This document shows positions 26,503-36,610 of a stretch of 64,000 nt of DNA, piece by piece (the first letter of the stretch is position 1; every line of letters starts with the position of its first letter). The DNA comes from Bacteroidia bacterium. GTDB lineage: Bacteria; Bacteroidota; Bacteroidia; Flavobacteriales; Flavobacteriaceae. Below the pieces are notes generated by a model that ran no database searches, was not told the origin of the DNA, and worked only from the letters and a program-made list of their open reading frames with translations. The DNA lies in the NCBI GenBank assembly GCA_030432635.1, contig JAUIMB010000004.1:1-64000 (forward strand). Reading direction: 5' to 3'. A program made the position numbers and the translations under genes.

Positions 26503-29500
26503 TTAAAAGGTAAGATTAATGTTCATTGTATAAAAACGTGATGGTGGGTTTTGAGCAAAAACGCCAATTCCTCCACCTACTTCAGGGTCATCGTAACCTC
26601 TGTTTTCCTTAGGTGTAATAATCAAAAGATTTCTTCCACTAACACCGACAGAAACACCATTTAGGAAAGTTTTATCTAGAAACTTAGAAGGAACATCATA
26701 ACTTAAAGCAACCTCTCTTAGTTTGAAAGCTGTAGCATCAAGAATGAAGTTTTCATCAACACCTGAGAATTGCGGACTTTGAACAAATGATTGATACTGC
26801 GCATATGGAGTTGGTCCACCATAAGATGGCCCAGTTAATACACTTGTATTAGCAACGCCAGATCCAATCACTGTAGAGTTCGGGAATATAAAATGTCCAC
26901 GACCATTTTCAGCAGTAATAAAAGAACGTCCTTGTGTTGTTAAGTCGTTATATACATTAGAGTAGTATACATGACCAGTTCTGTAGTCTGCAGTAGCTCT
27001 TAATGTAAATCCTTTATATGAAAATTCGGTACCGAAATTTAAAATATAGTCAGGAGTTGTTTTACCTAAGATTTGGTTACCTGATGCGACTCTTGGTGAG
27101 CCATCTTCATTCAAAACTACACGTCCTTGCTCATCTCTTTCGTATGCAGAACCTAGTATAACAGGGAACTCTTCACCTTCAACAGCGAATCTAGAAGGCA
27201 CTCCAAAGTTGTCTATCGTAACTTGAGTTGATTGGTCTGTTACTTTGTTCACAATAGTTTTTTGAGAAGCATAACCAACATTTAATGACCATCTTAAATT
27301 ATCGGTCTTGAATGGTGTTAACCCTAAGTCTACTTCGTAGGCATCTGTTTCGGTCTCACCAACGTTAATGATCGATTGTGTTACACCTGTTGAGTTCGAT
27401 ACAGAGGTGTTAAGGATTTGATTATCATTGGTATAAAATGAAGCAGAAGCGTCCAAGGTTATACGAGGTGTTCCGTTTACATTCAAAAATTCTAGGTTGA
27501 TATTCCCTTCATAAGTGCTCACGAATTCAGGTTCAATATTTGAAGCTGATGTGTTGGTAGGAGCTAAGAATGAGTTTAACCCTGAGAAAGGAAAGCCATT
27601 CGCTTGAACACCTACGTCAAATAAGTCATGACGATTTAGTGCTCCAATATTACCAACCTTTACGTATCCTGCAGAAACTTTAACCTTGTGTAATGTTTTA
27701 CTCTTGATTTCAGGGAATGCTTTAGTAGGAATAAACGCAACACTGGCAGAAGGATAGAAGAAAGAAATATCTGGAATTTCACTACTAATATTTTGTAGTC
27801 TGGAGTTCCATTCATTTCTTGCTGTAAGGTTTAGGAAAAGGAAATCCTTATAGCCTAAATCCACATTTGCAAAAATCGCATTTCCTCTTTCAATATTTCT
27901 TACATCTTGGATAGTGATACCACTAGAAATATTACTTGCAGTATACAATCCTGGGATGGTCAACTGCTCACCTTGAGTGTCTAAAAGATAGCTTTTTCCT
28001 TCAGTAAAGTTAAAACCAATTAAGGATTTAAAACTGATGTCTTCAGTCAAATCATAATTGAAATTCGTTAAAAAGTCAATATAAATACGTCTTGAATTTC
28101 CGCTTTGTAATTGTAAAGCCGATTGAAAATCACGGCCATCTCCTGTAACGGTATAAGGCGCTTGATATGCATTATTATAATCTATAAAATCATAATTTGA
28201 GTTTACCACACTTCCTCTTACCGTAGAATTTATATTGTCGTTAAAATTATAACTGACTTCTCCAATCAAGTCGACGATTTGTTGTTTAAAATCAAGTCTA
28301 GAGTTTTTAACAATCCAATATGGGCTGTCACCAAAATTGGTCCAGTGGTCACTATTGTCTCCTGAGCTAAAGTCTTGAACCCTAACATTACCAGGAGCTT
28401 GCAATAATTGTTCGTATACATTGTTTGCTCCACCATTTCCGTTATAAGCTGATGCTGTGTTTTGGGATTCATTGGTATAACGTGCGATAGCACTAACACT
28501 CCATTTCCCAAGAGTTTTACCAGCATTCAAACTGAAAAAATCTTTTTTGTACTCATCACCAGGAACAACACCTTCTGTTTTTCTTTTATTGGCTGACATC
28601 GTGATATAACCATCTCGATCACCACTAGTTACAGAGAGCGTGTTTTGTAAAGTTAGACCATCATCAAAAAATGGCAAAATGTTATCCTCAATATGCTCAT
28701 ATGGAGACTCTGGGTAATCGTTAATTGTAGGATAAGGCAAACCGACTGGTTGAAGAGAGCCATCGTATTCAGGACCCCAAGATCCTTGATCAAAGGCATC
28801 ATTTTCTCCCCAATACCCTTTACCGTAACGGTCTTGGGTTTCTGGTAGGAACATGATATCCTCAATAGTCACTGTAGAAGTGATGCCAATTTTTATTTTG
28901 CCCTTCTCTTTATTACCTTTTTTAGTAGTAACAACGATCACACCATTTCCACCTCTTGAACCGTAAAGTGCAGCTCCATTAGGACCTTTTAATACGTTTA
29001 CAGATTCAATGGCTTCAGGGTCTAAATTAGATAAAATGGTAGCCGTCGAAATGACATTGTCGATTACAACTAACGCTGAGTTGTTTCCTGTAATGGATTT
29101 AACACCCCTCAATATGATTTCGGTATTAGGAGTCACACCAGCACTGGTTGTATTAATTTGTAGACCAGAAACTTTACCAGCTAAACCTTGAACAACATCA
29201 GGGTTATTGGCAGAAGTCAGTTCTTCGGCATCTAAATTTTCGTAAGCCGTAGTGATTTCATCAGGCTTTCTTTTGATACCAACAGCTGTTACAATAACCT
29301 CGTCTAACGACTCGGTGTCTTCTAACATGGTTACATCGATAGTATTCGATGTGCCAACTGTGATTTCTTCAGTTTTAAGTCCAACATAAGAAAACACAAT
29401 AACATCACCTACATTGGATGTCAGTTCGTATTTTCCGTCAAAATCGGTTTGGGTACCAGTTGTGGTTCCCTTGATGATAATGTTGACTCCAGGAATCGGC

Positions 29501-29610
29501 ATTCCAGATTCATCTGAAACGGTTCCAGAAATCGTTTTCTCTTGTGCCAAAGTTAATTGCACAACTAACAGCAATAAGACCGTTAGTGTCTTACTAAGTG
29601 TTATTTTCAT
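26503..29610 (-). CDS. SusC/RagA-family TonB-linked outer-membrane transporter
   Basis: About 1035 residues from ATG 29610; an in-frame upstream TTG at 29643 is less likely because 29610 gives a clean signal peptide (MKITLSKTLTVLLLLVVQLTLAQ). Next comes a carboxypeptidase-regulatory-like domain (ISGTVSDESGMPIPGVNI), a TonB box region (LDEVIVTAVGI), the plug (VQGLAGKVSGLQINT, LRGVKSITGNNSALVVIDN, GSRGGNGVIVVTTKKG) and a ~22-strand barrel ending in aromatic RFYTMNINLTF. It imports an oligomeric ligand with energy from TonB. First gene of a four-gene operon. Confidence 0.95.
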   Translation of the reverse strand: MKITLSKTLTVLLLLVVQLTLAQEKTISGTVSDESGMPIPGVNIIIKGTTTGTQTDFDGKYELTSNVGDVIVFSYVGLKTEEITVGTSNTIDVTMLEDTESLDEVIVTAVGIKRKPDEITTAYENLDAEELTSANNPDVVQGLAGKVSGLQINTTSAGVTPNTEIILRGVKSITGNNSALVVIDNVISTATILSNLDPEAIESVNVLKGPNGAALYGSRGGNGVIVVTTKKGNKEKGKIKIGITSTVTIEDIMFLPETQDRYGKGYWGENDAFDQGSWGPEYDGSLQPVGLPYPTINDYPESPYEHIEDNILPFFDDGLTLQNTLSVTSGDRDGYITMSANKRKTEGVVPGDEYKKDFFSLNAGKTLGKWSVSAIARYTNESQNTASAYNGNGGANNVYEQLLQAPGNVRVQDFSSGDNSDHWTNFGDSPYWIVKNSRLDFKQQIVDLIGEVSYNFNDNINSTVRGSVVNSNYDFIDYNNAYQAPYTVTGDGRDFQSALQLQSGNSRRIYIDFLTNFNYDLTEDISFKSLIGFNFTEGKSYLLDTQGEQLTIPGLYTASNISSGITIQDVRNIERGNAIFANVDLGYKDFLFLNLTARNEWNSRLQNISSEIPDISFFYPSASVAFIPTKAFPEIKSKTLHKVKVSAGYVKVGNIGALNRHDLFDVGVQANGFPFSGLNSFLAPTNTSASNIEPEFVSTYEGNINLEFLNVNGTPRITLDASASFYTNDNQILNTSVSNSTGVTQSIINVGETETDAYEVDLGLTPFKTDNLRWSLNVGYASQKTIVNKVTDQSTQVTIDNFGVPSRFAVEGEEFPVILGSAYERDEQGRVVLNEDGSPRVASGNQILGKTTPDYILNFGTEFSYKGFTLRATADYRTGHVYYSNVYNDLTTQGRSFITAENGRGHFIFPNSTVIGSGVANTSVLTGPSYGGPTPYAQYQSFVQSPQFSGVDENFILDATAFKLREVALSYDVPSKFLDKTFLNGVSVGVSGRNLLIITPKENRGYDDPEVGGGIGVFAQNPPSRFYTMNINLTF

Positions 29611-29681
29611 ATTATTGATTGATTTAAAATTAGTCCGTCTCAAATGTCATAATAAAAACCTTACAAACCAATAATATTCAG

Positions 29682-29710
29682 CGTTTTTTTGTTAAAATTA
29701 ACAAAAAGCG
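29682..29710 (-). terminator. AT-rich hairpin after the Omp85-like gene
   Basis: TTTTTGTTAA (29686-29695) and TTAACAAAAA (29698-29707) are perfect complements, with partly paired GCG/CGC flanks. It lies just past the stop of the Omp85-like gene on the minus strand. The stem is AT-rich with an uncertain T-tail, so termination is plausible rather than clear. Confidence 0.45.
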
Positions 29711-29729
29711 AATGTTAAAATTTTAGCGG

Positions 29730-31418
29730 TCAAAAGCGTGCTGTCAAGCTAATGTGAATTTTGGAGTCCGATAATCGAAACTTTTGGTTTTCTGTTTTGC
29801 CACTAGTATAATTAAATCTAAAAAGTCCTGCTTTAGACAAAAGGCCGAACCCAAACCCGAATCCATAGAGTTTTCCTTTTTGATTGGTTATTTGATTTTC
29901 GAAATATGCAGCATCAATCACTGAGTGTATAAATATCGAGTTATTTAGTTTGTATCGGTATTCCGTATTAAGTACGGCAAATAGGTTGGCGGTGAGACTG
30001 TTTTCTTCAAAACCTCGAATGGAATTTATACCTCCAAAGCGAGGTAGCTCATTTTCTAAAAAGGATTCAGAGATCAAATAGTTTGAGCTAAGCTTTCCAA
30101 AAATACTGTTTTTGTCATTGAGGTTAAAAATCTTATAGGTGAGCAGCGAAAGATTGTATTGTTGCTCATCTACCATTGAGTATGTTCGGTTTCCAAAACC
30201 AGCCTTGAAATCGAATACAAAGTTTATTGGGAATAGCAAATCATAATTTTGTCGTTTGGTAAAAACATAGTTGCCAAAATACTGGACAGACTTGTAGTCG
30301 GAGATCAGTGCCGATGGAATGTCCAGTAGGTCAGAAGAGTTTACCGAATTCACGCCTGCGGAAATTACATGCCTACTGTTAATCTGATAGTTTAGTTTGG
30401 CGCTTTGCGAGACCGTTACAAAAGACGTGTCCCTTTTGAAAATATTGAGATTGAGGTCAAGTCCAATAGGTGATCCTAATATATATGGTGTAGATAACTT
30501 TATGTCTAGGGTCTGTTGGTCATTTTCATCACTCTTATAGAGAAGCTTTAGGGATTCGCCGTAGTTAAGGTTGTTGGTTAGGTTTAAATCCAAATAGCCA
30601 TCAAATTCTATTTTATTGGTCTCCTCATTTGTGCCGAAACCTAAAAAGCCGTCGAAGGTATTGCTTCTAACTTTGTCTATATACATATATAATATGGTAG
30701 AATCCTGTGTGAATAAAACCTCAGGTTCCCTTATTTGATTCGCAAACACCAAATCGTTGAATGCAGATGTCTTTTCCCTTATGGTTTTCAAATTGAATGG
30801 TTGGCCTTCCTTGATTTTCAAATACCTCTTTATGTATGATCTAGGGAATTTTTCGTAACCTTTTAAAATGAATTTGTCAATGGTTCTAGGCTTAGGGTCA
30901 GATATTGATAGTGTTCCGCTAAGGTGCTTGTTGTCAATTTTTTTGATGTCCTTTATAATCAAAGTACTGAACGGATTGCCACGATTTGCGATTTCGGTGT
31001 TAATGGCATTTAAGGTTGTTTCGACATAAACTATTGGAATGATCAACTTGTTGTCTTTGCCCAAAAAACCCGTTAGCTTGAGAATGGCTTTGTCAACCAA
31101 CCCTCTGTGGTCGATTTCAATGGATTCATATCTGGTCCTTAAGCTGAAGTTTGCCATGTAGGACGAATCGTTCACTTTTGAAAGATTAACGAGGTTGCTT
31201 TCAATATAGCCAATCTGAGTCAGTAGTTTTTTTAAGGCATAAACTTCAGTTGATAGCGCGCTGTAATCTTCAAAAGATTTTTTGTAATCCAGTGAATCAA
31301 TGACTCTTGTTTCTTTTTCTGAAGTGCCCACAATATCTAAATGTAGCTTTTGGCCATGCATTTCCGAAGAGTAGATCAGGCAAATAAGTAGAAAAAGTGA
31401 ATTGAATTTTGTCGGCAT
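29730..31418 (-). CDS. Omp85-superfamily-like outer-membrane protein
   Basis: About 562 residues from ATG 31418, the codon after an in-frame TTG. A signal peptide (MPTKFNSLFLLICLIYSSEMHG) precedes POTRA-like alpha/beta segments (residues ~25-240, including FILKGYEKFPRSYIKRYLKI and FNLKTIREKTSAFND). A C-terminal beta-barrel follows, carrying GGINSIRGFEENSL, which resembles the conserved L6 [V/I]RGF motif of BamA/TamA/TpsB barrels. It ends in aromatic ARF. It may insert or export proteins or lipids. It is smaller than BamA and stands alone, so a specialised role is more likely. Confidence 0.78.
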   Translation of the reverse strand: MPTKFNSLFLLICLIYSSEMHGQKLHLDIVGTSEKETRVIDSLDYKKSFEDYSALSTEVYALKKLLTQIGYIESNLVNLSKVNDSSYMANFSLRTRYESIEIDHRGLVDKAILKLTGFLGKDNKLIIPIVYVETTLNAINTEIANRGNPFSTLIIKDIKKIDNKHLSGTLSISDPKPRTIDKFILKGYEKFPRSYIKRYLKIKEGQPFNLKTIREKTSAFNDLVFANQIREPEVLFTQDSTILYMYIDKVRSNTFDGFLGFGTNEETNKIEFDGYLDLNLTNNLNYGESLKLLYKSDENDQQTLDIKLSTPYILGSPIGLDLNLNIFKRDTSFVTVSQSAKLNYQINSRHVISAGVNSVNSSDLLDIPSALISDYKSVQYFGNYVFTKRQNYDLLFPINFVFDFKAGFGNRTYSMVDEQQYNLSLLTYKIFNLNDKNSIFGKLSSNYLISESFLENELPRFGGINSIRGFEENSLTANLFAVLNTEYRYKLNNSIFIHSVIDAAYFENQITNQKGKLYGFGFGFGLLSKAGLFRFNYTSGKTENQKFRLSDSKIHISLTARF

Positions 31419-31515
31419 CAAAGCAAATATTGTTCAAATCTAACGGAAATTAATCAGTAAAAATATGAGCTTGAAAAAATAAATTGCATTACATGCTAAA
31501 ATTAATAGTCTCGGG

Positions 31516-31546
31516 TTTGAATTATTCATATTTATTTCTACCTTTG
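31516..31546 (+). promoter_or_regulatory. Promoter of the str-S10-spc-alpha cluster
   Basis: TTTG (31516-31519), a 19-nt spacer, and TACCTTTG (31539-31546) form a near-perfect Bacteroidota promoter. Its position, 45 bp before rpsL, suits the main promoter of the ribosomal supercluster. Confidence 0.8.
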
Positions 31547-31549
31547 CAG

Positions 31550-31565
31550 CCCTCTAAGGAGAGGG
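31550..31565 (+). promoter_or_regulatory. 5'-end hairpin of the rpsL leader
   Basis: CCCTCT (31550-31555), loop AAGG, AGAGGG (31560-31565) form a perfect 6-bp GC-rich stem-loop. It begins 3 nt after the -7 box, so it would lie at the very 5' end of the mRNA. It may stabilise the transcript or act in ribosomal-protein feedback; neither role is shown by sequence alone. Confidence 0.6.
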
Positions 31566-31590
31566 TTTAATAAAATTTATATAGTAATAT

Positions 31591-31965
31591 ATGCCAACAA
31601 TTTCACAATTAGTACGAAAAGGAAGAGCCAAAATAACTAAGAAGAGTAAATCGGCTGCTTTAGATTCGTGTCCTCAAAGACGTGGTGTATGTACTCGTGT
31701 TTACACAACGACGCCTAAGAAACCTAACTCAGCGATGCGCAAGGTGGCAAGGGTTCGTTTAACAAACGGAAACGAGGTGAATGCATACATCGGTGGAGAA
31801 GGTCACAACTTACAAGAGCACTCGATAGTATTAGTTAGAGGTGGAAGGGTAAAAGATTTGCCAGGAGTTAGATATCACATCGTTCGTGGTGCCTTAGACA
31901 CAGCAGGTGTTGCAGGCAGAACACAACGTCGATCTAAGTATGGTGCAAAACGCCCTAAGAAGTAA
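31591..31965 (+). CDS. rpsL: 30S ribosomal protein S12
   Basis: At 124 residues this is full length. The decoding-centre loops [12 protein letters not shown] and [14 protein letters not shown] are wild-type, with no classical streptomycin-resistance replacement at the conserved Lys or Pro sites. First gene of the cluster, 45 bp after a near-consensus promoter. Confidence 0.99.
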   Translation: MPTISQLVRKGRAKITKKSKSAALDSCPQRRGVCTRVYTTTPKKPNSAMRKVARVRLTNGNEVNAYIGGEGHNLQEHSIVLVRGGRVKDLPGVRYHIVRGALDTAGVAGRTQRRSKYGAKRPKK

Positions 31966-31987
31966 TTTAAAACTTTAAGAAGAAGAC

Positions 31988-32464
31988 ATGAGAAAAAGAG
32001 CAGCAAAGAAAAGACCGCTTTTACCAGATCCACGTTTTAATGATCAGTTAGTGACGCGTTTCGTTAACATGATGATGTGGGACGGTAAGAAGTCTGTAGC
32101 TTTTAAAGTATTCTACGATGCGATTGACATTGTGGATACAAAGAAAAACAACGACGAGAAGACCGCTTTGGAAATTTGGAAAGATGCGTTGTCTAACGTT
32201 ATGCCTCACGTAGAAGTACGTAGCCGTAGAGTTGGTGGAGCGACATTCCAAATTCCTATGCAAATCCGTCCAGATCGTAAGGTGTCAACTGCAATGAAGT
32301 GGTTGATAGGATACGCGAGAAAAAGAAATGAAAAATCCATGCCTCAAAAGTTAGCCGCTGAAATTTTAGCAGCAGCTAAAGAAGAAGGAGCAGCTGTCAA
32401 AAAGCGAGTAGATACTCACAAAATGGCAGAAGCAAACAAGGCATTCTCACACTTTAGATTTTAA
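31988..32464 (+). CDS. rpsG: 30S ribosomal protein S7
   Basis: At 158 residues it is full length, with the usual [17 protein letters not shown] start, [15 protein letters not shown] and [16 protein letters not shown] segments, and the C-terminal helix ending [10 protein letters not shown]. It binds the 3' major domain of 16S rRNA. It lies 22 bp after rpsL and 6 bp before fusA. Confidence 0.99.
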   Translation: MRKRAAKKRPLLPDPRFNDQLVTRFVNMMMWDGKKSVAFKVFYDAIDIVDTKKNNDEKTALEIWKDALSNVMPHVEVRSRRVGGATFQIPMQIRPDRKVSTAMKWLIGYARKRNEKSMPQKLAAEILAAAKEEGAAVKKRVDTHKMAEANKAFSHFRF

Positions 32465-32470
32465 TTTAAG

Positions 32471-34597
32471 ATGGCAAGAGATTTAAAATACACAAGAAAT
32501 ATTGGTATCGCTGCGCATATTGATGCAGGTAAAACGACAACTACAGAACGTATTTTGTATTACACAGGTGTGTCTCACAAAATTGGTGAGGTGCATGATG
32601 GTGCTGCAACTATGGACTGGATGGAACAAGAGCAGGAGAGAGGTATTACTATTACGTCTGCTGCGACCACCTGTACATGGAAATTTCCACTAGAGAATGC
32701 ACAACCTACACCTGATACTAAAGATTATCATTTTAATATTATCGATACTCCAGGCCACGTTGATTTTACGGTTGAGGTAAACCGTTCACTTCGTGTTCTT
32801 GATGGATTGGTGTTTTTGTTTAGTGCGGTTGATGGTGTTGAGCCTCAATCAGAAACTAACTGGAGATTAGCCGATAATTACAAAGTTCCAAGAATTGGTT
32901 TTGTTAATAAAATGGACCGTCAAGGATCGAACTTTATGGCGGTTTGTCAGCAGGTTAAAGATATGTTGAAATCTAATGCAGTGCCTATTGTATTGAACAT
33001 TGGTGATGAGGCTGATTTTAAGGGTATTGTAGATTTGGTGAAAAACAGGGCCATCGTTTGGCATGATGAGACGCAAGGGGCAACCTTTGATGTGATTGAT
33101 ATTCCAGACGAATTAAAAGAAGAAGCAAAAAAATACAGAGCTTTATTAATCGAGGAGGTTGCTACATATGATGAGAACCTTTTGGAGAAGTTTATGGAAG
33201 ATGAAGATTCTATTACAGAAGAGGAAGTGCATGCTGCACTTAGAGCTGCTGTGATGGATATGGCTATCATTCCAATGATCTGTGGTTCTGCATTTAAAAA
33301 TAAAGGTGTACAGTTCTTATTGGACGCGGTTTGCCGTTATTTGCCTTCACCATTGGATAGAGATAATATTGTAGGAACAAATCCTGATACAGGAGAAGAA
33401 GTAACACGTAAGCCTGATGCCAAAGAGCCGTTTTCTGCGCTTGCATTTAAGATTGCTACCGATCCTTTTGTAGGTCGTTTGGCTTTCTTCCGTGCCTACT
33501 CTGGTCGTTTGGATGCTGGTTCTTATATCTTGAACAACCGTTCTGGAAAGAAAGAGCGTATCTCTCGTATCTATCAGATGCACTCTAACAAGCAAAATGC
33601 TATTGAGTATATCGAAGCAGGAGATATTGGAGCTGCTGTTGGATTTAAGGATATTAAGACTGGTGATACCATGTCTGATGAAAAGAATCCTATTGTTTTA
33701 GAATCTATGGATTTTCCAGATCCAGTAATTGGTATCGCTGTAGAGCCTAAAACTAAGGCTGATGTAGATAAACTTGGAATGGCTTTATCAAAATTAGCTG
33801 AAGAGGATCCGACATTTACAGCAAGAACTGATGAGGCTTCAGGACAGACCATTATTTCTGGAATGGGTGAGCTTCACTTAGATATTATTGTTGATCGCTT
33901 GAAGCGTGAGTTTAAGGTTGAAGTCAACCAAGGACAGCCTCAAGTAGAGTACAAGGAAGCTATTACGCAACGTGCTGAACACAGAGAAGTTTACAAGAAG
34001 CAATCTGGTGGACGTGGAAAATTTGCGGATATCGTATTTACTTTGGAGCCTGCAGAGGAAGGAAAAGTTGGTTTGGAGTTTGTATCTGAAATCAAAGGTG
34101 GTAACGTTCCTAAGGAATTTGTCCCTTCAGTTGAAAAAGGATTCCAAATGGCAATGGTTAATGGTCCGTTGGCAGGATATGAAGTTGATGCGATGAAAGT
34201 AACGTTGACTGACGGTTCATACCACGATGTGGATTCTGATCAATTATCATTCGAATTGGCTGCTAAATTAGGATTTAAAGCTGCTGCTAAAGCTGCAAAA
34301 GCTGTAATCATGGAGCCAATCATGAAATTGGAAGTGTTAACACCAGAAGAATACATGGGTGATATCGTTGGAGATCTTAACCGTCGTCGTGGACAGGTTA
34401 ACAACATGAGCGATAGAGCTGGTTCGAAGGTGATTAAAGCTGAAGTGCCTTTATCTGAAATGTTCGGTTATGTGACAGCATTAAGAACATTGTCTTCAGG
34501 TAGAGCAACATCTACGATGGAATTTGCACATTACGCTGAAACACCATCAAATATATCAGAAGAAGTAATAAAAGCAGCTAAAGGCGTAGAAGCTTAA
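32471..34597 (+). CDS. fusA: Elongation factor G
   Basis: At 708 residues this is a complete translocase. G1 is [16 protein letters not shown]3 DTPGHVDF, G4 NKMDR, followed by domains II-V, with the domain IV tip [11 protein letters not shown] and the C-terminal [16 protein letters not shown]. It drives ribosomal translocation and, with RRF, recycling. No tuf gene follows; rpsJ begins 12 bp later, joining str and S10 clusters. Confidence 0.99.
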   Translation: MARDLKYTRNIGIAAHIDAGKTTTTERILYYTGVSHKIGEVHDGAATMDWMEQEQERGITITSAATTCTWKFPLENAQPTPDTKDYHFNIIDTPGHVDFTVEVNRSLRVLDGLVFLFSAVDGVEPQSETNWRLADNYKVPRIGFVNKMDRQGSNFMAVCQQVKDMLKSNAVPIVLNIGDEADFKGIVDLVKNRAIVWHDETQGATFDVIDIPDELKEEAKKYRALLIEEVATYDENLLEKFMEDEDSITEEEVHAALRAAVMDMAIIPMICGSAFKNKGVQFLLDAVCRYLPSPLDRDNIVGTNPDTGEEVTRKPDAKEPFSALAFKIATDPFVGRLAFFRAYSGRLDAGSYILNNRSGKKERISRIYQMHSNKQNAIEYIEAGDIGAAVGFKDIKTGDTMSDEKNPIVLESMDFPDPVIGIAVEPKTKADVDKLGMALSKLAEEDPTFTARTDEASGQTIISGMGELHLDIIVDRLKREFKVEVNQGQPQVEYKEAITQRAEHREVYKKQSGGRGKFADIVFTLEPAEEGKVGLEFVSEIKGGNVPKEFVPSVEKGFQMAMVNGPLAGYEVDAMKVTLTDGSYHDVDSDQLSFELAAKLGFKAAAKAAKAVIMEPIMKLEVLTPEEYMGDIVGDLNRRRGQVNNMSDRAGSKVIKAEVPLSEMFGYVTALRTLSSGRATSTMEFAHYAETPSNISEEVIKAAKGVEA

Positions 34598-34609
34598 AAC
34601 TAAAAGAAA

Positions 34610-34915
34610 ATGAGTCAGAAAATTAGAATAAAATTAAAGTCTTACGATCATAATTTAGTTGACAAGTCTGCTGATAAGATTGTAAAAACAGTAAAGAGTA
34701 CAGGTGCTGTGGTTACTGGCCCAATTCCATTACCAACGCACAAGAAAATTTTCACTGTATTGCGTTCACCGCACGTAAATAAGAAGTCAAGAGAGCAATT
34801 CCAATTATCATCTTACAAGAGATTATTGGATATCTACTCGTCATCTTCTAAAACAATTGATGCTTTAATGAAGCTTGAATTACCAAGTGGAGTCGAAGTA
34901 GAGATTAAGGTGTAA
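34610..34915 (+). CDS. rpsJ: 30S ribosomal protein S10
   Basis: At 101 residues it is full length ([43 protein letters not shown]). It sits in the 30S head and doubles as NusE in antitermination. It lies 12 bp after fusA; a 140-bp gap with repeats and a strong hairpin separates it from rplC. Confidence 0.99.
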   Translation: MSQKIRIKLKSYDHNLVDKSADKIVKTVKSTGAVVTGPIPLPTHKKIFTVLRSPHVNKKSREQFQLSSYKRLLDIYSSSSKTIDALMKLELPSGVEVEIKV

Positions 34916-34919
34916 CTGT

Positions 34920-34940
34920 CATTCCTGCGAAGGCAGGAAT
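34920..34940. repeat. Short palindromic repeat in the rpsJ-rplC gap
   Basis: ATTCCTGC (34921-34928), loop GAAG, GCAGGAAT (34933-34940) is a perfect hairpin beginning 5 bp after the rpsJ stop. The wording CATTCCTGCGAAGGCAGGAA is a widespread short intergenic palindrome in bacteria. Confidence 0.6.
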
Positions 34941-34988
34941 CTAAAATGTCCCACCGATGCGGTCGCGGGAAAAACGGTAAAAATGCAA

Positions 34989-35020
34989 TTCAAGGTCGAA
35001 ATGTATTTTTCGACCTTGAA
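34989..35020 (+). promoter_or_regulatory. 12-bp hairpin upstream of rplC
   Basis: TTCAAGGTCGAA (34989-35000) and TTCGACCTTGAA (35009-35020) are perfect complements around an 8-nt loop, 35 bp before the rplC ATG. No T-run follows, so it is not a standard terminator. It could be a ribosomal-protein binding site, an attenuator, or an RNA-processing or pausing site. Confidence 0.6.
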
Positions 35021-35055
35021 GTTTAATAAATAGTAATCAATAATAATTAATAAAT

Positions 35056-35673
35056 ATGTCTGGGTTAATAGGAAAGAAAATCGGTATGACCAGCATTTTT
35101 GACGAGAATGGAAAGAACATTCCATGTACTGTCATCGAAGCTGGACCATGTATCGTTACCCAAGTCAGAACCGAAGAGGTTGACGGGTACAATGCCCTTC
35201 AACTTGGTTTCGATGACAAGACAGAAAAAAGTGCTACAAAAGCCGAACTTGGCCACGCCAAGAAAGCAGGTACTTCTGTAAAGTCAAAAGTTGTCGAGTT
35301 CCAAGGATTTGAAGAGGATTACAAATTAGGAGATGCCATAACAGTTGAGCACTTTGTTGAAGGAGAGTTCGTTGATGTAGCTGGAACTTCTAAAGGAAAA
35401 GGTTTCCAAGGTGTTGTAAAACGCCATGGATTCGGTGGAGTTGGTCAAGCAACGCATGGTCAACACAACCGTTTAAGAGCTCCTGGTTCTATTGGTGCTG
35501 CTTCATATCCTGCGAGAGTATTCAAAGGAATGAAAATGGCCGGAAGAATGGGTGGCGACACAGTAAAAGTTCAAAATTTAAGAGTTTTAAAAGTAGTGGC
35601 TGAAAAGAACCTACTTGTGGTTAAAGGATGTGTACCTGGTCACAAAAACGCTTATGTAACGATTCAGAAGTAA
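35056..35673 (+). CDS. rplC: 50S ribosomal protein L3
   Basis: At 205 residues it is full length. Features include [16 protein letters not shown], the [21 protein letters not shown]-type finger loop that reaches the peptidyl-transferase centre, and [13 protein letters not shown]. The glutamine usually methylated in the finger loop appears to be present. The stop overlaps the rplD start by one base (TAATG). Confidence 0.98.
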   Translation: MSGLIGKKIGMTSIFDENGKNIPCTVIEAGPCIVTQVRTEEVDGYNALQLGFDDKTEKSATKAELGHAKKAGTSVKSKVVEFQGFEEDYKLGDAITVEHFVEGEFVDVAGTSKGKGFQGVVKRHGFGGVGQATHGQHNRLRAPGSIGAASYPARVFKGMKMAGRMGGDTVKVQNLRVLKVVAEKNLLVVKGCVPGHKNAYVTIQK

Positions 35674-36302
35674 TGAAAGTAGCAGTTTTAGATATCAACG
35701 GAAAAGACACAGGAAGACAAGCAGAGCTGTCTAAGGATGTGTTCGGGATTGAGCCTAACAACCATGCCGTTTACTTAGATGTGAAACAATATTTGGCAAA
35801 TCAGCGTCAAGGTACTCACAAATCTAAGGAAAGAGCAGAAATCGCTGGAAGTACACGTAAGATCAAAAAGCAAAAGGGAACTGGTACAGCTCGTGCAGGT
35901 TCTATTAAGTCTGGTGTATTCAAAGGTGGTGGACGTATGTTCGGACCAAGACCAAGAAACTATAGCTTTAAATTGAACAAAAACCTAAAGCGTTTAGCAC
36001 GTAAGTCGGCTTTGTCAATGAAAGCAGCTGATAAGAGTATTGTTGTTTTGGAAGACTTCAATTTTGATGCTCCAAAAACAAAAAACTTTACAGCAGTATT
36101 GAAGGCACTTGATATACAAGACAAAAAATCTTTGTTTGTCTTGGGTGCATCGAATAAAAACGTATATTTGTCATCACGAAATTTTAAAGGTTCTGAAGTT
36201 GTAACTAACTCAGAAATAAGTACTTATAAAATTTTAAATGCAAATAAATTAGTCCTTTTAGAGAGTTCTTTAGAAGGTATACAGTCGAATTTAAGTAAAT
36301 AA
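35673..36302 (+). CDS. rplD: 50S ribosomal protein L4
   Basis: About 209 residues from ATG 35673 ([16 protein letters not shown]). A longer frame from 35628 would reach into rplC and is rejected. The exit-tunnel loop ([39 protein letters not shown]) is intact, with no visible macrolide-resistance change. L4 is the autogenous repressor of S10 in E. coli; here the hairpin before rplC is a candidate site but this is speculative. Confidence 0.98.
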   Translation: MKVAVLDINGKDTGRQAELSKDVFGIEPNNHAVYLDVKQYLANQRQGTHKSKERAEIAGSTRKIKKQKGTGTARAGSIKSGVFKGGGRMFGPRPRNYSFKLNKNLKRLARKSALSMKAADKSIVVLEDFNFDAPKTKNFTAVLKALDIQDKKSLFVLGASNKNVYLSSRNFKGSEVVTNSEISTYKILNANKLVLLESSLEGIQSNLSK

Positions 36303-36309
36303 GTAGACC

Positions 36310-36600
36310 ATGAGTATCTTAATTAAACCGATTATCACCGAAAAGGCAACAGCGAATAGTGAGTTGAATAACTGCCATACATTTCAGGTGAGTACAAAGG
36401 CGAACAAGGTAGAAATCAAAAAGGCAGTTGAAGCTGCTTATGGTGTCTCAGTTGAAAAAGTTCGTACGATAAATGTCCGTCCAGATCGAAATACACGTTA
36501 CACAAAAACAGGTATTCAACATGGTAAAACAAATGCTGTTAAAAAAGCAATTGTACAACTGGCGGAAGGTGAAGTAATTGATTTATACACTAACATGTAA
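36310..36600 (+). CDS. rplW: 50S ribosomal protein L23
   Basis: At 96 residues it is full length, with the usual LIKPIITEKAT start and the tunnel-exit extension (RPDRNTRYTKTGIQHGKTN). L23 sits at the polypeptide exit and docks trigger factor and SRP. It follows rplD by 7 bp and precedes rplB by 10 bp. Confidence 0.98.
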   Translation: MSILIKPIITEKATANSELNNCHTFQVSTKANKVEIKKAVEAAYGVSVEKVRTINVRPDRNTRYTKTGIQHGKTNAVKKAIVQLAEGEVIDLYTNM

Positions 36601-36610
36601 TTAGACAACA

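Noticed and set aside
34598-34609. Missing tuf gene after fusA as a deletion
   Set aside because: To my knowledge fusA-rpsJ adjacency is normal in this phylum; the 12-bp gap shows no remnant.
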